Shown here one piece after another: positions 35,625 to 44,258 of a DNA stretch of 64,000 nt (position 1 is the stretch's first letter; every line of letters begins with the position of its first letter). The notes under the pieces are model-generated. The model ran no database searches, was not told the DNA's origin, and was given only the letters and a program-made list of their open reading frames with translations. This stretch comes from Ferruginibacter sp. (GTDB lineage Bacteria > Bacteroidota > Bacteroidia > Chitinophagales > Chitinophagaceae). The position numbers and the translations under genes are program-made. Location: the NCBI GenBank assembly GCA_013141115.1, contig JABFRP010000001.1, forward strand, positions 496,001-560,000, in the 5' to 3' direction.

Positions 35625-35885
35625 TTAAACAGCTTGTTTTAATTGCTGCATGGGAATAACCAATGATATTTTATATGGTATGCCCAGCGCAGTCACAATT
35701 GTCTTTACCTGATCAACTGTGAAATACAAATTCGTTTTTCGTCCTTCGGCAGGCACTTTACTGTCGAGCCAGCGGCGAATCGTTTTTGCACTTACACCAT
35801 AGATCGCTGCAAGGTCTTTCATGCGATAGGGACGGATGATAAGGCTTCCCTGTTCATCATAATAGGGTTTCTCTTTACGTTGCAT
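35625..35885 (-). CDS. Small HTH DNA-binding protein
   Basis: This 86-residue protein has an HTH of MerR/excisionase type: IRPYRMKDLAAIYGVSAKTI then RRWLDSKVP. It is clearly related to the 68-residue HTH protein at 40848-41054 (IKPYSLTELAQIYGVTNRTM), so the element holds two paralogues. This one lies inside the long operon, 3 bp after the first gene. It probably controls late expression or acts as an excisionase; neither is shown. Confidence 0.65.
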   Translation of the reverse strand: MQRKEKPYYDEQGSLIIRPYRMKDLAAIYGVSAKTIRRWLDSKVPAEGRKTNLYFTVDQVKTIVTALGIPYKISLVIPMQQLKQAV

Positions 35886-35888
35886 TGC

Positions 35889-36449
35889 TTAGTTATTGCA
35901 GAGTTGTTGTATAGCCACCACCTGGAACAGGTTTAATAATCCTGGTGTTTGCTTATCAATAAAATATTTTCTCCAGTACTGGTAATTTTGAACGGTGGGT
36001 TCTTCGCTGAATTCCAGTACAGCTTCCGCCATCGCTTTCAGTTCATTTTTGTAGTTGGGTAAGGATTCCCTTACTGATCTGATTTCATCATACCAGGCTT
36101 TTGTACCGGCAAAACCATTTTCATTTGTTCTTTCCAGCCATATTGATGGCAGTGGTACAAAGCGGTTGGAATTTTTGCTTACATAATACCTCGTAAGCAA
36201 TACCCGTTGACAGAAAATGGAAAATGCTTTTTCAGGATGCTTCGCCAGCCGCAGGTATTCAGTGATTTTTTCTTTGGCGGTTTCAATTTCTTTTTGCGAA
36301 AACTGTGTGCAGTTCCAGAGGCTGCTGCAAGCAAAGTTCCATGCTGAATTTACTAATGGTGCTAATTCAGTTTGCTTTTCCTGCAGTCCTTTTACCACTC
36401 TCATTGTTGGCCTGTAATGACTTTCTTTTTTAAATGCCCGTTGTCTCAT
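35889..36449 (-). CDS. First gene of the long operon, unknown function
   Basis: This 186-residue soluble, helical protein includes the segments SIFCQRVLLTRYYVSKNSNR and VPLPSIWLERTNENGFAGTK. I believe similar proteins recur in Bacteroidota next to the same neighbours, but they carry no function. It has no membrane helix and no enzyme motif. A candidate promoter lies 40 bp upstream, and the gene-free stretch beyond (36450-36801, 352 bp) contains nothing else that I can identify. Confidence 0.55.
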   Translation of the reverse strand: MRQRAFKKESHYRPTMRVVKGLQEKQTELAPLVNSAWNFACSSLWNCTQFSQKEIETAKEKITEYLRLAKHPEKAFSIFCQRVLLTRYYVSKNSNRFVPLPSIWLERTNENGFAGTKAWYDEIRSVRESLPNYKNELKAMAEAVLEFSEEPTVQNYQYWRKYFIDKQTPGLLNLFQVVAIQQLCNN

Positions 36450-36488
36450 CTTTTATATTTTTTAGTTTGTTAATTCCGATTGAGAACA

Positions 36489-36496
36489 CAAACATA
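36489..36496 (-). promoter_or_regulatory. Candidate -7 box of the long operon
   Basis: On the minus strand the site reads TATGTTTG, matching the Bacteroidota -7 consensus TAnnTTTG, about 40 nt before the first operon start. No convincing -33 TTG element is seen at the usual distance. Confidence 0.35.
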
Positions 36497-36801
36497 CTAT
36501 GGGGCAAAGGGGTCACTTTCCACTTTGAGCAAGTTTGTAAACGTTGTTAAAAGAAGTTGTAAGTAATTAAATGTTTGGGATGACTTTGTCCGATTCTGTC
36601 CAATGAAAGTTTTTCGTGGAACTTTGGTGTGGCAATAATTTCAGGGAAATAAAAAGCCTTCAGTGTATTACAAAGGGAGGTGCAGGCAAAGGTGATTTTT
36701 AAATAACAGAAAAATAATTACTAATCAATCCGTTTAAGGGTATGTTATCACAGTATATTTATAGCATCACAATAATTTTTCACTGGCCGGATAGAAAAGA
36801 G

Positions 36802-37449
36802 TCAAGATAAATAAAGCATGAAATGTTTTAAAACAGGTATTGCGGAACTCACATGGTTAGAGGTATAGTGATGGTTATTGTTCTTACTATTCACTAATTT
36901 CTCCCTCCCTCGATTGTCAGAAACAAGTAATTGATTAAGCAATTCAACGACTTTAGGGATCTTCCCTTCTAAAACATACCCCAGAAGACAGCCATTAGGA
37001 TATCTGCCACTGGTAAAATTGGCTATGCCAGTTTTAATATATCTTTTCCTGAGTTTATGAGCGTCAACATTAGCACCAGTTGATTTTTTTGTCCAGTTAT
37101 TTTCGGCTAAATTTTTTGCTTCCATATAATACTCAATTTCAACATTTGAATTCCATACAGAATATTTAATATCAATTCGGGGAGATTTATCTGCATCTTG
37201 TAATCCGTCAAAAGTTTCGTCTGAATCAAGATAACTTTCCCTTTCTAAATGGATTTGTAAATCTAACCTTAGCTGGCTTTTTTTCATAAACCCAACTAAC
37301 TGTGCCGTTATATTATTTTCACTTTCCTCACTTACTTTATGACCAGAATTTAGGAGGGAGGTATATGCATCTAATAGAAGATAAATGCAATTACCCTCGA
37401 ATTTTGTTTTGAATAGGTTTATTATGTCTTGGTTTAATTTGCCGTTCAT
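36802..37449 (-). CDS. PD-(D/E)xK-type nuclease, partner of the methylase
   Basis: This 215-residue protein lies immediately after the methylase gene (no gap). The central part reads SPRIDIKYSVWNSNVEIEYY then MEAKNLAE. D93 with E110-x-K112 fits the PD-(D/E)xK nuclease core; E43 in the first helix could be the extra acid. It has no other domain. With the methylase it would form a restriction-modification or anti-phage pair. The catalytic call rests on motif spacing only. Confidence 0.6.
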   Translation of the reverse strand: MNGKLNQDIINLFKTKFEGNCIYLLLDAYTSLLNSGHKVSEESENNITAQLVGFMKKSQLRLDLQIHLERESYLDSDETFDGLQDADKSPRIDIKYSVWNSNVEIEYYMEAKNLAENNWTKKSTGANVDAHKLRKRYIKTGIANFTSGRYPNGCLLGYVLEGKIPKVVELLNQLLVSDNRGREKLVNSKNNNHHYTSNHVSSAIPVLKHFMLYLS

Positions 37450-40400
37450 TTAAGACATTTTCAGGATTTCACTCACTAATTCCTTGGCATCATTTATAGC
37501 CATTGAACGGTTCCAAAATCTTTTTTGATTTGGTTTGATTATGTATATGTCATTGCCATCATAATATTTTATTTGTTTCTGTATGTAAATGTTCTTCGCT
37601 AATGCTTTAAGAGTGTACTTATTTATTGCAGACAAATATTCCTCGTAAACTTCAGAACCAAAGGATTCTACTTCCTTTTTTTTCTTATCAAAAGTTAATT
37701 TCACCATATTCAACGGAACTCCTTTTCGGATTTCAAAAACCGAAGCATTAACAATCATTTTTTCTGAAGAAAGGTATTCGGTTAGCTCTGTGCAAATTGT
37801 AGCGCCATAACTCTTGTTTTCGGTTCCCGTTGTTGATTTTAATGCGGATGATTTATGCCCATCAAATAAAAGGCTAACGCTGGTATTGATAAAATCATCT
37901 ATTAGAATTCGTTCCTTAGTAGATAAAGAAAAAAGATTAAAAACAATGCTATTTATATCTTTTTCCAAATCAGAAATATCAATATTCATTGGAAAATTTT
38001 CTGTTATCCTATTCTTTATCTCGTCTGATTTTTCTGCTAATTGCTCATAGATTACTTCATTATAGTTTATGGGCAAGCCATAAATTTCATTTGTTTGAAT
38101 TTCTTCTCTTTCAATACCTATGGAAGATGAAATAAGAAAGAGGTAGTATGTTGCTAAGGTTGAATTGACTATTGATGCGATAGATTGTAAGAGTTGCTTT
38201 GAGCCTCCGGCAACACCTAAAACTTTGCTATTGAAGCTACAATTTTTGTCAAGATATGAGGCACATAACTTTTTATCACTTAACCCCTTTTTTATTATTA
38301 GATGTGGTGAATAAAATACTTCCTTCTTATTCAACCTTCTAAAGTCTTTGATTTCTTTTAAAGGGTTATCTCCTTGAATTTTATAGTATTTCTTGTATAT
38401 AAGTGCTGATGCCTCTGTTACATCATCAATCAACTTGCCAAACTCGTTTCGTGAAGTGAAATATCGCTTAATGTTTTCTGGTTTCAAATAAGGAAGCTTG
38501 GCAATCTCGTCGTTACGAATAGGCTTTACTGTTGTACTATCCATAAATTGCAATCCAAGTCCTTTTATAAGTTTTTTTGTCTTAAACAGGTCAGACAGAG
38601 TTGTTAACTCTTGTAATTTTGTAATTAAATTAAAATCTTCCAATGTTCCCCACATGGCAATCTTCCAGATTTGAGTAGAAGGATTTTGACACTCATTTCT
38701 TGGCAAGAATTTTATATCTGTAGAATCAATTATTACTCCTTCGGTTAAACTGCTTTTCACATAAGTTTTAGGAGCCCAGTATTCAATAGTTGAACTTTGT
38801 TTTAGTGGCAGTTGACTTTGATAGAATGCAATACTAACTGGCCCCACAGCAGAGGAAAAAAGTTGTCCACCAAATGTTTTCGGCGTTTTTCTAAAGATTG
38901 AAAAATTGTAAACCTTTTCAACATAAGTATCATTAAATAACCATCTTCTAAAATTCTTAAATGTTCCTTCCTTATTAGTTAAAATCTTGGTATTAAATAT
39001 TAAAGCTATTGAACCTGTTGGAGCAAAGGCAATTGATTTATGCAGAAAAGGTATTACCATGTCTTGCCCAAAGTCATTTTTAGTACAGTAATCCTTAATA
39101 GACGGGAGGTCAATTTTAGAACCAAATGGGGGATTTCCCACCACTAAATCAATATTGCCAAAATAATCTACTGCTACCTCACCGATGCTATCTTGCCTCA
39201 GTAAATTAGTACCTTGTTTTTTTAAGGCTTTATCTTTCGGGTCGAAAATTAAATAGGGGAATCTATATCGTTTATCAATCCATAGTGTTCTTGGGTTCAA
39301 ATGCTCCAGCATTGCAAGATATAAACTGAAAGCGGTAACCCTAATTGCCAATCGGTCATATTCAATTCCAAAAATATTTTGTTCAAGAATTTCTCTCAAA
39401 TCGCCAAAACTTATTTGTTGACCAGGATGTGCATTCTTCCATCGTTTAACTAAACGCTTAAAGCTTTCAACCAAGAAAATCCCAGAACCACAAGCAGGGT
39501 CAAGTATTTTAAACTGCCACTGAGTTTCGTTTTTGAATTTTAGTTTTTCATTCAGTATCAACTCCACCAATGATGGCGGAGTATAATACTGGCCTGCTTT
39601 TTCTTTTTGACTTTCTTTAAATTCCTCCAAAAAATGCTCATAAATTTCACTTAGTAATTCAATTTGAATTATATCGAAACGGAAGAGCCTCCATTCATTA
39701 AACAATTTAGGCGTGCCAGATAAATCACCATCAAAAAGGCATTTCTTTATTATATCAAGATGTTTTACAGTAACCGCCTTCTTTTCTCCGGGTATTAATG
39801 GAAATACGTTTCCATTAAAGTGGTCTTCTACTTTTTCAAAAATTGAATACGTTGAATCTTTGTCCGCAAGAATATCAATGTAGCTGGTGGCACCCTGCAA
39901 TATTTTCTTATACAAATTGGTTTCTTTAGCTGCGCCCTTATCTTCCAAATACATAATGAAGATTGAACGCATCAATAAACTATGAATAATTTCTTCTGAT
40001 AATTCTAATTTTTTAAGCTCCTTTGCAGCATTCAAAAGAGATTTAACCAAATATTTATCAATCCTTTCTTGTAATGAAATTTTATCTCTCAATTTGTTTT
40101 CCGTAGTCCATAAAAGTCCGCAATCAACAGCTACTCTTGAAAATAATTCTTTGATATTTTGAAGTGCTTTTACATTATCAAAATCCGAACGGGTAATTTC
40201 TAATTTTTCCAGTTCTTCAGATAATTTAAGACCTGTGTTCTCATAATTGAAAGGCCTTTTTGAACAGTTATAAATTCTAATTTCTGTTTTAGAAAGAATA
40301 AATAAAAATATAACTTTCCTATAGTTCCAACAAAGGTGTTGAATTCGGGCAATATCTTTTAGTGAATTGTCATCGAAATGATTTACTTCTTTAAATAAAA

Positions 40401-40539
40401 TGGCAGGATAATCACCAGAAAAGTAAACTTTATCAACGCCTAAAAAACTTATTTCTTCCAAATCTGGAGAAAGGTTTTCTTTATGCAAATTTTGAACCTC
40501 TGTGAAATCAAAATCAATATAAAATTCCCTTGTAGTCAT
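37450..40539 (-). CDS. N6-adenine DNA methyltransferase of type IIG / Eco57I-like kind
   Basis: This 1029-residue protein has an N-terminal domain (1-140) with KDIARIQHLCWNYRKVIFLF, a helical part, and a methylase core. QYYTPPSLVELIL comes before motif I DPACGSGIFL (347-356), and motif IV is VVGNPPFGS (467-474). The C-terminal half, with its PKTFGG and NSTLATYYL regions, is a typical target-recognition part. It modifies adenine in DNA. Whether the N-terminal domain cuts DNA is unclear; a separate nuclease-like gene follows directly. It is likely cargo of the element: it protects the host from other phages, or the element from host cleavage. Confidence 0.82.
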   Translation of the reverse strand: MTTREFYIDFDFTEVQNLHKENLSPDLEEISFLGVDKVYFSGDYPAILFKEVNHFDDNSLKDIARIQHLCWNYRKVIFLFILSKTEIRIYNCSKRPFNYENTGLKLSEELEKLEITRSDFDNVKALQNIKELFSRVAVDCGLLWTTENKLRDKISLQERIDKYLVKSLLNAAKELKKLELSEEIIHSLLMRSIFIMYLEDKGAAKETNLYKKILQGATSYIDILADKDSTYSIFEKVEDHFNGNVFPLIPGEKKAVTVKHLDIIKKCLFDGDLSGTPKLFNEWRLFRFDIIQIELLSEIYEHFLEEFKESQKEKAGQYYTPPSLVELILNEKLKFKNETQWQFKILDPACGSGIFLVESFKRLVKRWKNAHPGQQISFGDLREILEQNIFGIEYDRLAIRVTAFSLYLAMLEHLNPRTLWIDKRYRFPYLIFDPKDKALKKQGTNLLRQDSIGEVAVDYFGNIDLVVGNPPFGSKIDLPSIKDYCTKNDFGQDMVIPFLHKSIAFAPTGSIALIFNTKILTNKEGTFKNFRRWLFNDTYVEKVYNFSIFRKTPKTFGGQLFSSAVGPVSIAFYQSQLPLKQSSTIEYWAPKTYVKSSLTEGVIIDSTDIKFLPRNECQNPSTQIWKIAMWGTLEDFNLITKLQELTTLSDLFKTKKLIKGLGLQFMDSTTVKPIRNDEIAKLPYLKPENIKRYFTSRNEFGKLIDDVTEASALIYKKYYKIQGDNPLKEIKDFRRLNKKEVFYSPHLIIKKGLSDKKLCASYLDKNCSFNSKVLGVAGGSKQLLQSIASIVNSTLATYYLFLISSSIGIEREEIQTNEIYGLPINYNEVIYEQLAEKSDEIKNRITENFPMNIDISDLEKDINSIVFNLFSLSTKERILIDDFINTSVSLLFDGHKSSALKSTTGTENKSYGATICTELTEYLSSEKMIVNASVFEIRKGVPLNMVKLTFDKKKKEVESFGSEVYEEYLSAINKYTLKALAKNIYIQKQIKYYDGNDIYIIKPNQKRFWNRSMAINDAKELVSEILKMS

Positions 40540-40577
40540 AAGTTTTATAAGCCTGAAATTAGCTTTTTTACTTGAAA

Positions 40578-40598
40578 AATACTAAATTAATTAGTATT
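40578..40598. promoter_or_regulatory. Palindromic operator candidate upstream of the methylase
   Basis: AATACTAA-ATTAA-TTAGTATT is a perfect 8-bp-arm palindrome, 39 bp before the methylase start. It lies in a 308-bp gene-free stretch (40540-40847) that holds nothing else recognisable. It may bind the small HTH protein encoded next. Confidence 0.4.
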
Positions 40599-40847
40599 TT
40601 AAATACATTTGGTCAAAAATAATGGATTATAAGGGTTTAGAGGCTAATAAAATGTTGGTTATCCATTTTATTAGCAACACAGTTTATTCCTTTCCTTTCT
40701 TCAACCAGGTCACCTATATACCAATTAAATATTTAATACAAATTTTTACCGTGTAATAAATATCCAGCACCTGCCGGATAAATCTTTATACAAAAGTAAG
40801 TCATATACAAGATGATGCATTTTCTTATTATAATAGGATTTACAGTA

Positions 40848-41054
40848 TTACTCTTCCGCCTTCCCCGGTAATCCCAGCTTCTCAAAAATAATCTTTATTT
40901 GAAGGGCTGTATAAAGCCTTCCAATTTTTTCACCTACTGCTTCATCGTGCCGGATGATCCAGTTCTTCATAGTACGGTTGGTAACGCCATAGATTTGTGC
41001 AAGCTCGGTAAGGCTGTATGGTTTAATTTCAATTATGTTGTTTGTAATACTCAT
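40848..41054 (-). CDS. Small HTH DNA-binding protein, paralogue of 35625-35885
   Basis: This 68-residue protein reads IEIKPYSLTELAQIYGVTNR then TMKNWIIRHDEAVGEKIGRL, an HTH of MerR/excisionase type. It is a close relative of the 86-residue protein in the long operon. It lies between the repressor and the methylase, a usual place for a controller protein of a restriction system or for a Cro-like switch. I cannot tell which. Confidence 0.65.
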   Translation of the reverse strand: MSITNNIIEIKPYSLTELAQIYGVTNRTMKNWIIRHDEAVGEKIGRLYTALQIKIIFEKLGLPGKAEE

Positions 41055-41107
41055 AGGGTGTTTTTTTTGCTGTCAATAAATCCGGTTAGTAGTATCCATC
41101 CTTTTTA

Positions 41108-42136
41108 TCAATAATATTCTAAGTAGTCGCTGGCTTCAATTGCCAGTAACATACACAATTGTATTACACCCAACTTTGTTTTGCTCATATAGTCAGTCAG
41201 CAACTGACGCATGAGTTGTGGATTTTCTTTAGGCACGTCCAATTCCTGCGGTTCCCGCCTTCTTATTTTTTGCTTATTAAATTGTTGAACCATGTATCGC
41301 TTTTGGTTTGGGGTTAGTAATCCCAAGTCATCAGCCCGGTAAACCAACGCAATCATACTCACTTTCCATTTCCGTTTCAGTTCTCCCAGCAAAGGCAGGG
41401 TAATGCCATCTTTAAAGTCTTTTATAATTTCTTTTTCAGGCATCAGCAATTCGGCGGCAAATAAATTGGCTTCGTGGTTAATGTCCCTGTCATGTGGTAC
41501 AATGGTAAATGTGTGCATTATTAAATGCGCCAATTCAAAAGCCAATGAAAATCTTTGCCTGTCGCCTAATAAACGCTTATTCAAAAAAATGATTGGGTAT
41601 TTATCATCGGTAAGCATACTGCGGCTATCTACTCTTTCTGTACCAAAATCAAAGCTGTTGATGATTATACCCCGATCTTCCAATACTTTGCTAAGGTTAT
41701 CAATAATGGGAGTAGTAATATTCCATTTCCTTCTAACTAATGCTGCAATTTTAGCAGGGGTATGTTTTTCATCCACTTCATACACCGGTAAGTCCGGCAA
41801 ATCCACACCCAAAGCCCTTGTAATAAACTGTGCCTGGCGGCGCATGATATTTATTTGCGCCTCTATCGGATTAATCAGTTTTACGGGAACTTGCTCCCTT
41901 TTACGATAAGACAGGTTCACCGGTATAATATCTCCCCTCTGCATAAAGAAATGAGGTGGAAAGTTGGTTGCCTCTGCCAAAGCTATCAGGGTTTCTTCAT
42001 TTACATTGGTGTTGCCATTTTCTAATCTTGATATGTTTGCTTTGTGCAGGTGCATTTTTTTACCCAGCTCTGTTTGTGTAAGCCCCCTGGCTTCTCTCGC
42101 CAGTAAAATCATTTGGGGGTTAACTATCTGATTCAT
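41108..42136 (-). CDS. XRE-ImmA/IrrE-type repressor protein
   Basis: This 342-residue protein has an N-terminal XRE HTH (about 8-60: LTQTELGKKMHLHKANISRL) and a C-terminal ImmA/IrrE metallopeptidase-like domain (about 150-280). Such fusions act as repressors that respond to DNA damage and keep mobile elements silent. The zinc motif HExxH reads F200-E-L-A-H204, so the first His is missing, while the downstream NHEANLFAAELLMP is kept. The peptidase may therefore be inactive or use another ligand. Three GCGACA direct repeats lie upstream of the start. Confidence 0.85.
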   Translation of the reverse strand: MNQIVNPQMILLAREARGLTQTELGKKMHLHKANISRLENGNTNVNEETLIALAEATNFPPHFFMQRGDIIPVNLSYRKREQVPVKLINPIEAQINIMRRQAQFITRALGVDLPDLPVYEVDEKHTPAKIAALVRRKWNITTPIIDNLSKVLEDRGIIINSFDFGTERVDSRSMLTDDKYPIIFLNKRLLGDRQRFSLAFELAHLIMHTFTIVPHDRDINHEANLFAAELLMPEKEIIKDFKDGITLPLLGELKRKWKVSMIALVYRADDLGLLTPNQKRYMVQQFNKQKIRRREPQELDVPKENPQLMRQLLTDYMSKTKLGVIQLCMLLAIEASDYLEYY

Positions 42137-42198
42137 AAAGGCGATGGCTTTTTATTTCAACGAAGATATACTTTGAATGTAAAATTATAAAATATGTT

Positions 42199-42241
42199 GC
42201 GACAGTATTTATTAAAGCGACATTTCAGTTTATAAGCGACA
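42199..42241. promoter_or_regulatory. Three GCGACA direct repeats upstream of the repressor
   Basis: GCGACA occurs at 42199-42204, 42217-42222 and 42236-42241, a spacing of 18 and 19 bp. This is typical of a cooperative repressor operator and lies 63-105 bp before the XRE-ImmA start. It is likely the autoregulatory site. Confidence 0.45.
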
Positions 42242-42330
42242 ATTTTTTAGCTAAATAATTTGGTATTTTGGGTAGAAGAAACAGCATATTTATTTTTTTA
42301 ATAGTGGATTTACATGGGGCTGGGCAATAT

Positions 42331-42431
42331 CATTAAGTTAAGGATACTTAGAATTATAAAATACCCAATTCCGGTTCGCTTTCCTTTGGAGAAGGGGTGG
42401 GCTAAGGTCTTTACAAACGCTTAACTTAATG
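42331..42431. repeat. Small inverted-repeat element near the right end
   Basis: CATTAAGTTAAG (42331-42342) and CTTAACTTAATG (42420-42431) are perfect inverted repeats enclosing 77 bp. The 77 bp contain a weak hairpin, CTTTCC-TTTGGAGAA-GGGG. It has no coding capacity. It may be a small non-autonomous repeat, or part of the element boundary. It lies in the gene-free stretch 42137-42661. Confidence 0.5.
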
Positions 42432-42484
42432 ACATTGGAGGCCGGTTAAAAAATACACTTAGGGCTTAAAAAATAATAGCAAAC

Positions 42485-42516
42485 AAAAAAGGCAACAATT
42501 GCCTGTTGCCTTTTTT
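42485..42516. terminator. Bidirectional hairpin terminator
   Basis: AAAAAAGGCAACA-ATTGCC-TGTTGCCTTTTTT forms a strong stem with T runs on both strands. It probably separates the element from the chromosomal genes to the right. Confidence 0.8.
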
Positions 42517-42661
42517 AACCAAACGGGTCTCTTTCGATTATTTACTTTTTGGGGAGCAGGTATATCGCTCAATTACATCATCATTCCATAAGTATTTGTG
42601 GTTTGCTACTCTGTAATCACTTTCTCATTTTTTATTTCTCTCATAAATTGACTGGTACTGG

Positions 42662-42901
42662 TTATTCGTTTACCTGTAGGTGGTATTCCGAAATATTTGC
42701 GGAGTTTATCATCATATTGGTATAGTCAACGGTAATAATATTCCATTCGCACAATACATTGAGAAATTGCATGTCCGTTTGCGAAAACCCTTTACAAAGA
42801 ATTTCTTTCATAAAGTAGATGTACTGTAGCTTGTTGATGGCAGGTTGTCCATAACCGTTATATGTAAAGTTATCATCCATCAGGGAATCTACATGGGACA
42901 C
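42662..42901 (-). CDS. Short SnoaL-like fragment
   Basis: This 79-residue frame begins MSHVDSLMDDNFTYNGYGQP then AINKLQYIYFMKEIL. It resembles the start of the SnoaL-like protein at 46005-46604 (LDSLLDKNFTYTGDSYHFSK then DEYIAFM). It is shorter than the family (about 120-150 residues) and may be a remnant. The 391-bp stretch that follows (42902-43292) holds only a possible 24-residue frame. Confidence 0.4.
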   Translation of the reverse strand: MSHVDSLMDDNFTYNGYGQPAINKLQYIYFMKEILCKGFSQTDMQFLNVLCEWNIITVDYTNMMINSANISEYHLQVNE

Positions 42902-43160
42902 TGAGGTTTTAAGTTTAAAATGTTTCTGGAGTGATTAAGGAGCAATTGCGGAAGTATTAAAAAATAATGTGGAGTTGTATCTATTTTCCCCCCTGCCAGA
43001 ATAAGTTTACAGTTGTTAATGTTATTGCCAAACAAACTTTTGCTGCTAATAAATCGCAATGCCATATTAAAAAAAAATACTTTTTAAATTGTTGCCAGTT
43101 AGTATTTTAATTACTTGTTCGAATACCCTCCATCTTGCCAATCTTAGATAAGTGAAAACC

Positions 43161-43235
43161 ATGAAAATATTTATTTGGCTTTTAGTATCTTATTTTGTTG
43201 TGTTCATATTAATTTATTTGTTGTTTGTAAAGTAG
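43161..43235 (+). CDS. Possible 24-residue membrane peptide
   Basis: MKIFIWLLVSYFVVFILIYL then LFVK forms a single hydrophobic helix with Lys at both ends. It has no close neighbour on the same strand before 43293. Translation is unproven. Confidence 0.25.
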   Translation: MKIFIWLLVSYFVVFILIYLLFVK

Positions 43236-43292
43236 AAATTTATAAGCAGCAAATAAAATAAAGCCCCCCCGTACTTTTATCAAAAGTAAGTT

Positions 43293-44258
43293 ATGCATCA
43301 ATTATATTTAAAGTGGGTCTTGATTTTTTTTTTAAGTATATTTTCTTCGCAAAAACTAAGTGCCCAGTCTTTGTTTTCCAAAAGTGGAAAATTTGAATTA
43401 GGATTGGGGTTTGGGCCTTCATTTTTTCTGGGAGATTTGGGCGGCAATCAGGGAAAAGGCGCTGCTTTTATAAAAGATATTAATGTTAAACTGACTCAGA
43501 TAGATAAAAGAGTTTATTTGGTTTGGTATCCTTCAGAGTGGGTAGGGGTCAGGCTAGGTGCTAATTACACAGTGGTGATGGCTGACGATGCACAGATTAA
43601 AAACTTTGGCGATGCAGAAGAGGACAGGCGGTTTCGTAATCTGAGCTTTAAGTCGTCTGTGGCTGAAGGATATGTTGCTGCAGAGCTGTACCCTTTTACT
43701 TTTTTAGACAGGAAAGAAGGACTTGCCGGTAAATTTAAACCCTATGTTGTGGCTGGTATTGGCTTTTTTAAGTTTAATCCCAAGGCTAAAGCCAATAATG
43801 GTGAATGGATATACCTTCATCCGTTGCGGCTGGAAGGACAGGGTTTTAGTGAATATCCAAACAGTAAACCTTATTCGCTAATACAAATGGAAATCCCATT
43901 GGGTTTCGGATTCAAATATTTTTTAAATGATAATTTTTATGCTGGTACAGAAATGCTATATCGAAAAACATTTACGGATTATGTGGATGATGTAAGCACA
44001 GGGTATATTAATCCTGCTATATTTGATAATCATCTCTCTGCCAACGATGCCTTGTTGGCAAAACAGTTGTATTACAGAGGCACATATCCAGCGGTACTTG
44101 CTAATCCTTCCACACTGCAATCTGGCTATATAAGGGGCAATCCCAAAAATAACGATGCTTTCTTTTCATTTATTGTCCGTTTTGGCTTTCGGTTAAATGG
44201 CAGGCAAACCACTTGGTATAAAATAAAGCATCAGAACCGTTGCCCAAACAAAATTTAA
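43293..44258 (+). CDS. Outer-membrane beta-barrel protein
   Basis: This 321-residue protein has a signal peptide (LKWVLIFFLSIFSSQKLSAQ). Repeated amphipathic strands follow (FELGLGFGPSFFLGDLGG, WVGVRLGANYTVVM, KPYVVAGIGFFKFNPK), and a strand ends near the C-terminus as FIVRFGFRLNG. This matches the small family of outer-membrane barrel proteins common in Bacteroidota (DUF6089-like). The role is likely structural or in envelope integrity; no ligand is seen. It is followed after 118 bp by the DJ-1-type gene, and no regulatory link is apparent. Confidence 0.78.
   Translation: MHQLYLKWVLIFFLSIFSSQKLSAQSLFSKSGKFELGLGFGPSFFLGDLGGNQGKGAAFIKDINVKLTQIDKRVYLVWYPSEWVGVRLGANYTVVMADDAQIKNFGDAEEDRRFRNLSFKSSVAEGYVAAELYPFTFLDRKEGLAGKFKPYVVAGIGFFKFNPKAKANNGEWIYLHPLRLEGQGFSEYPNSKPYSLIQMEIPLGFGFKYFLNDNFYAGTEMLYRKTFTDYVDDVSTGYINPAIFDNHLSANDALLAKQLYYRGTYPAVLANPSTLQSGYIRGNPKNNDAFFSFIVRFGFRLNGRQTTWYKIKHQNRCPNKI

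Larger units (their letters stand above)
16032..42480 (-). mobile_element. Integrated virus-like element with serine recombinase
   Basis: The interval runs from the tRNA-Pro copy to the gene-poor DNA after the repressor gene. The right end is approximate, between about 42140 and 42520. Nearly all genes are on the minus strand and tightly coupled. It has phage-type control (XRE/ImmA), restriction cargo, lysis enzymes, many one-helix membrane proteins, beta-rich candidate coat proteins, a polyvalent RadC-methylase-helicase protein, a RadA-like ATPase and the recombinase. No terminase, portal, tail, relaxase or secretion genes were seen. See the findings for the interpretation. Confidence 0.75.

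Noticed and set aside
36802..40539. BREX or DISARM defence system
   Set aside because: Only a methylase and a small nuclease-like gene are present; the other required genes are absent.
42485..42516. Right attachment site of the element
   Set aside because: It is a plain terminator hairpin with no similarity to the tRNA-Pro copy.
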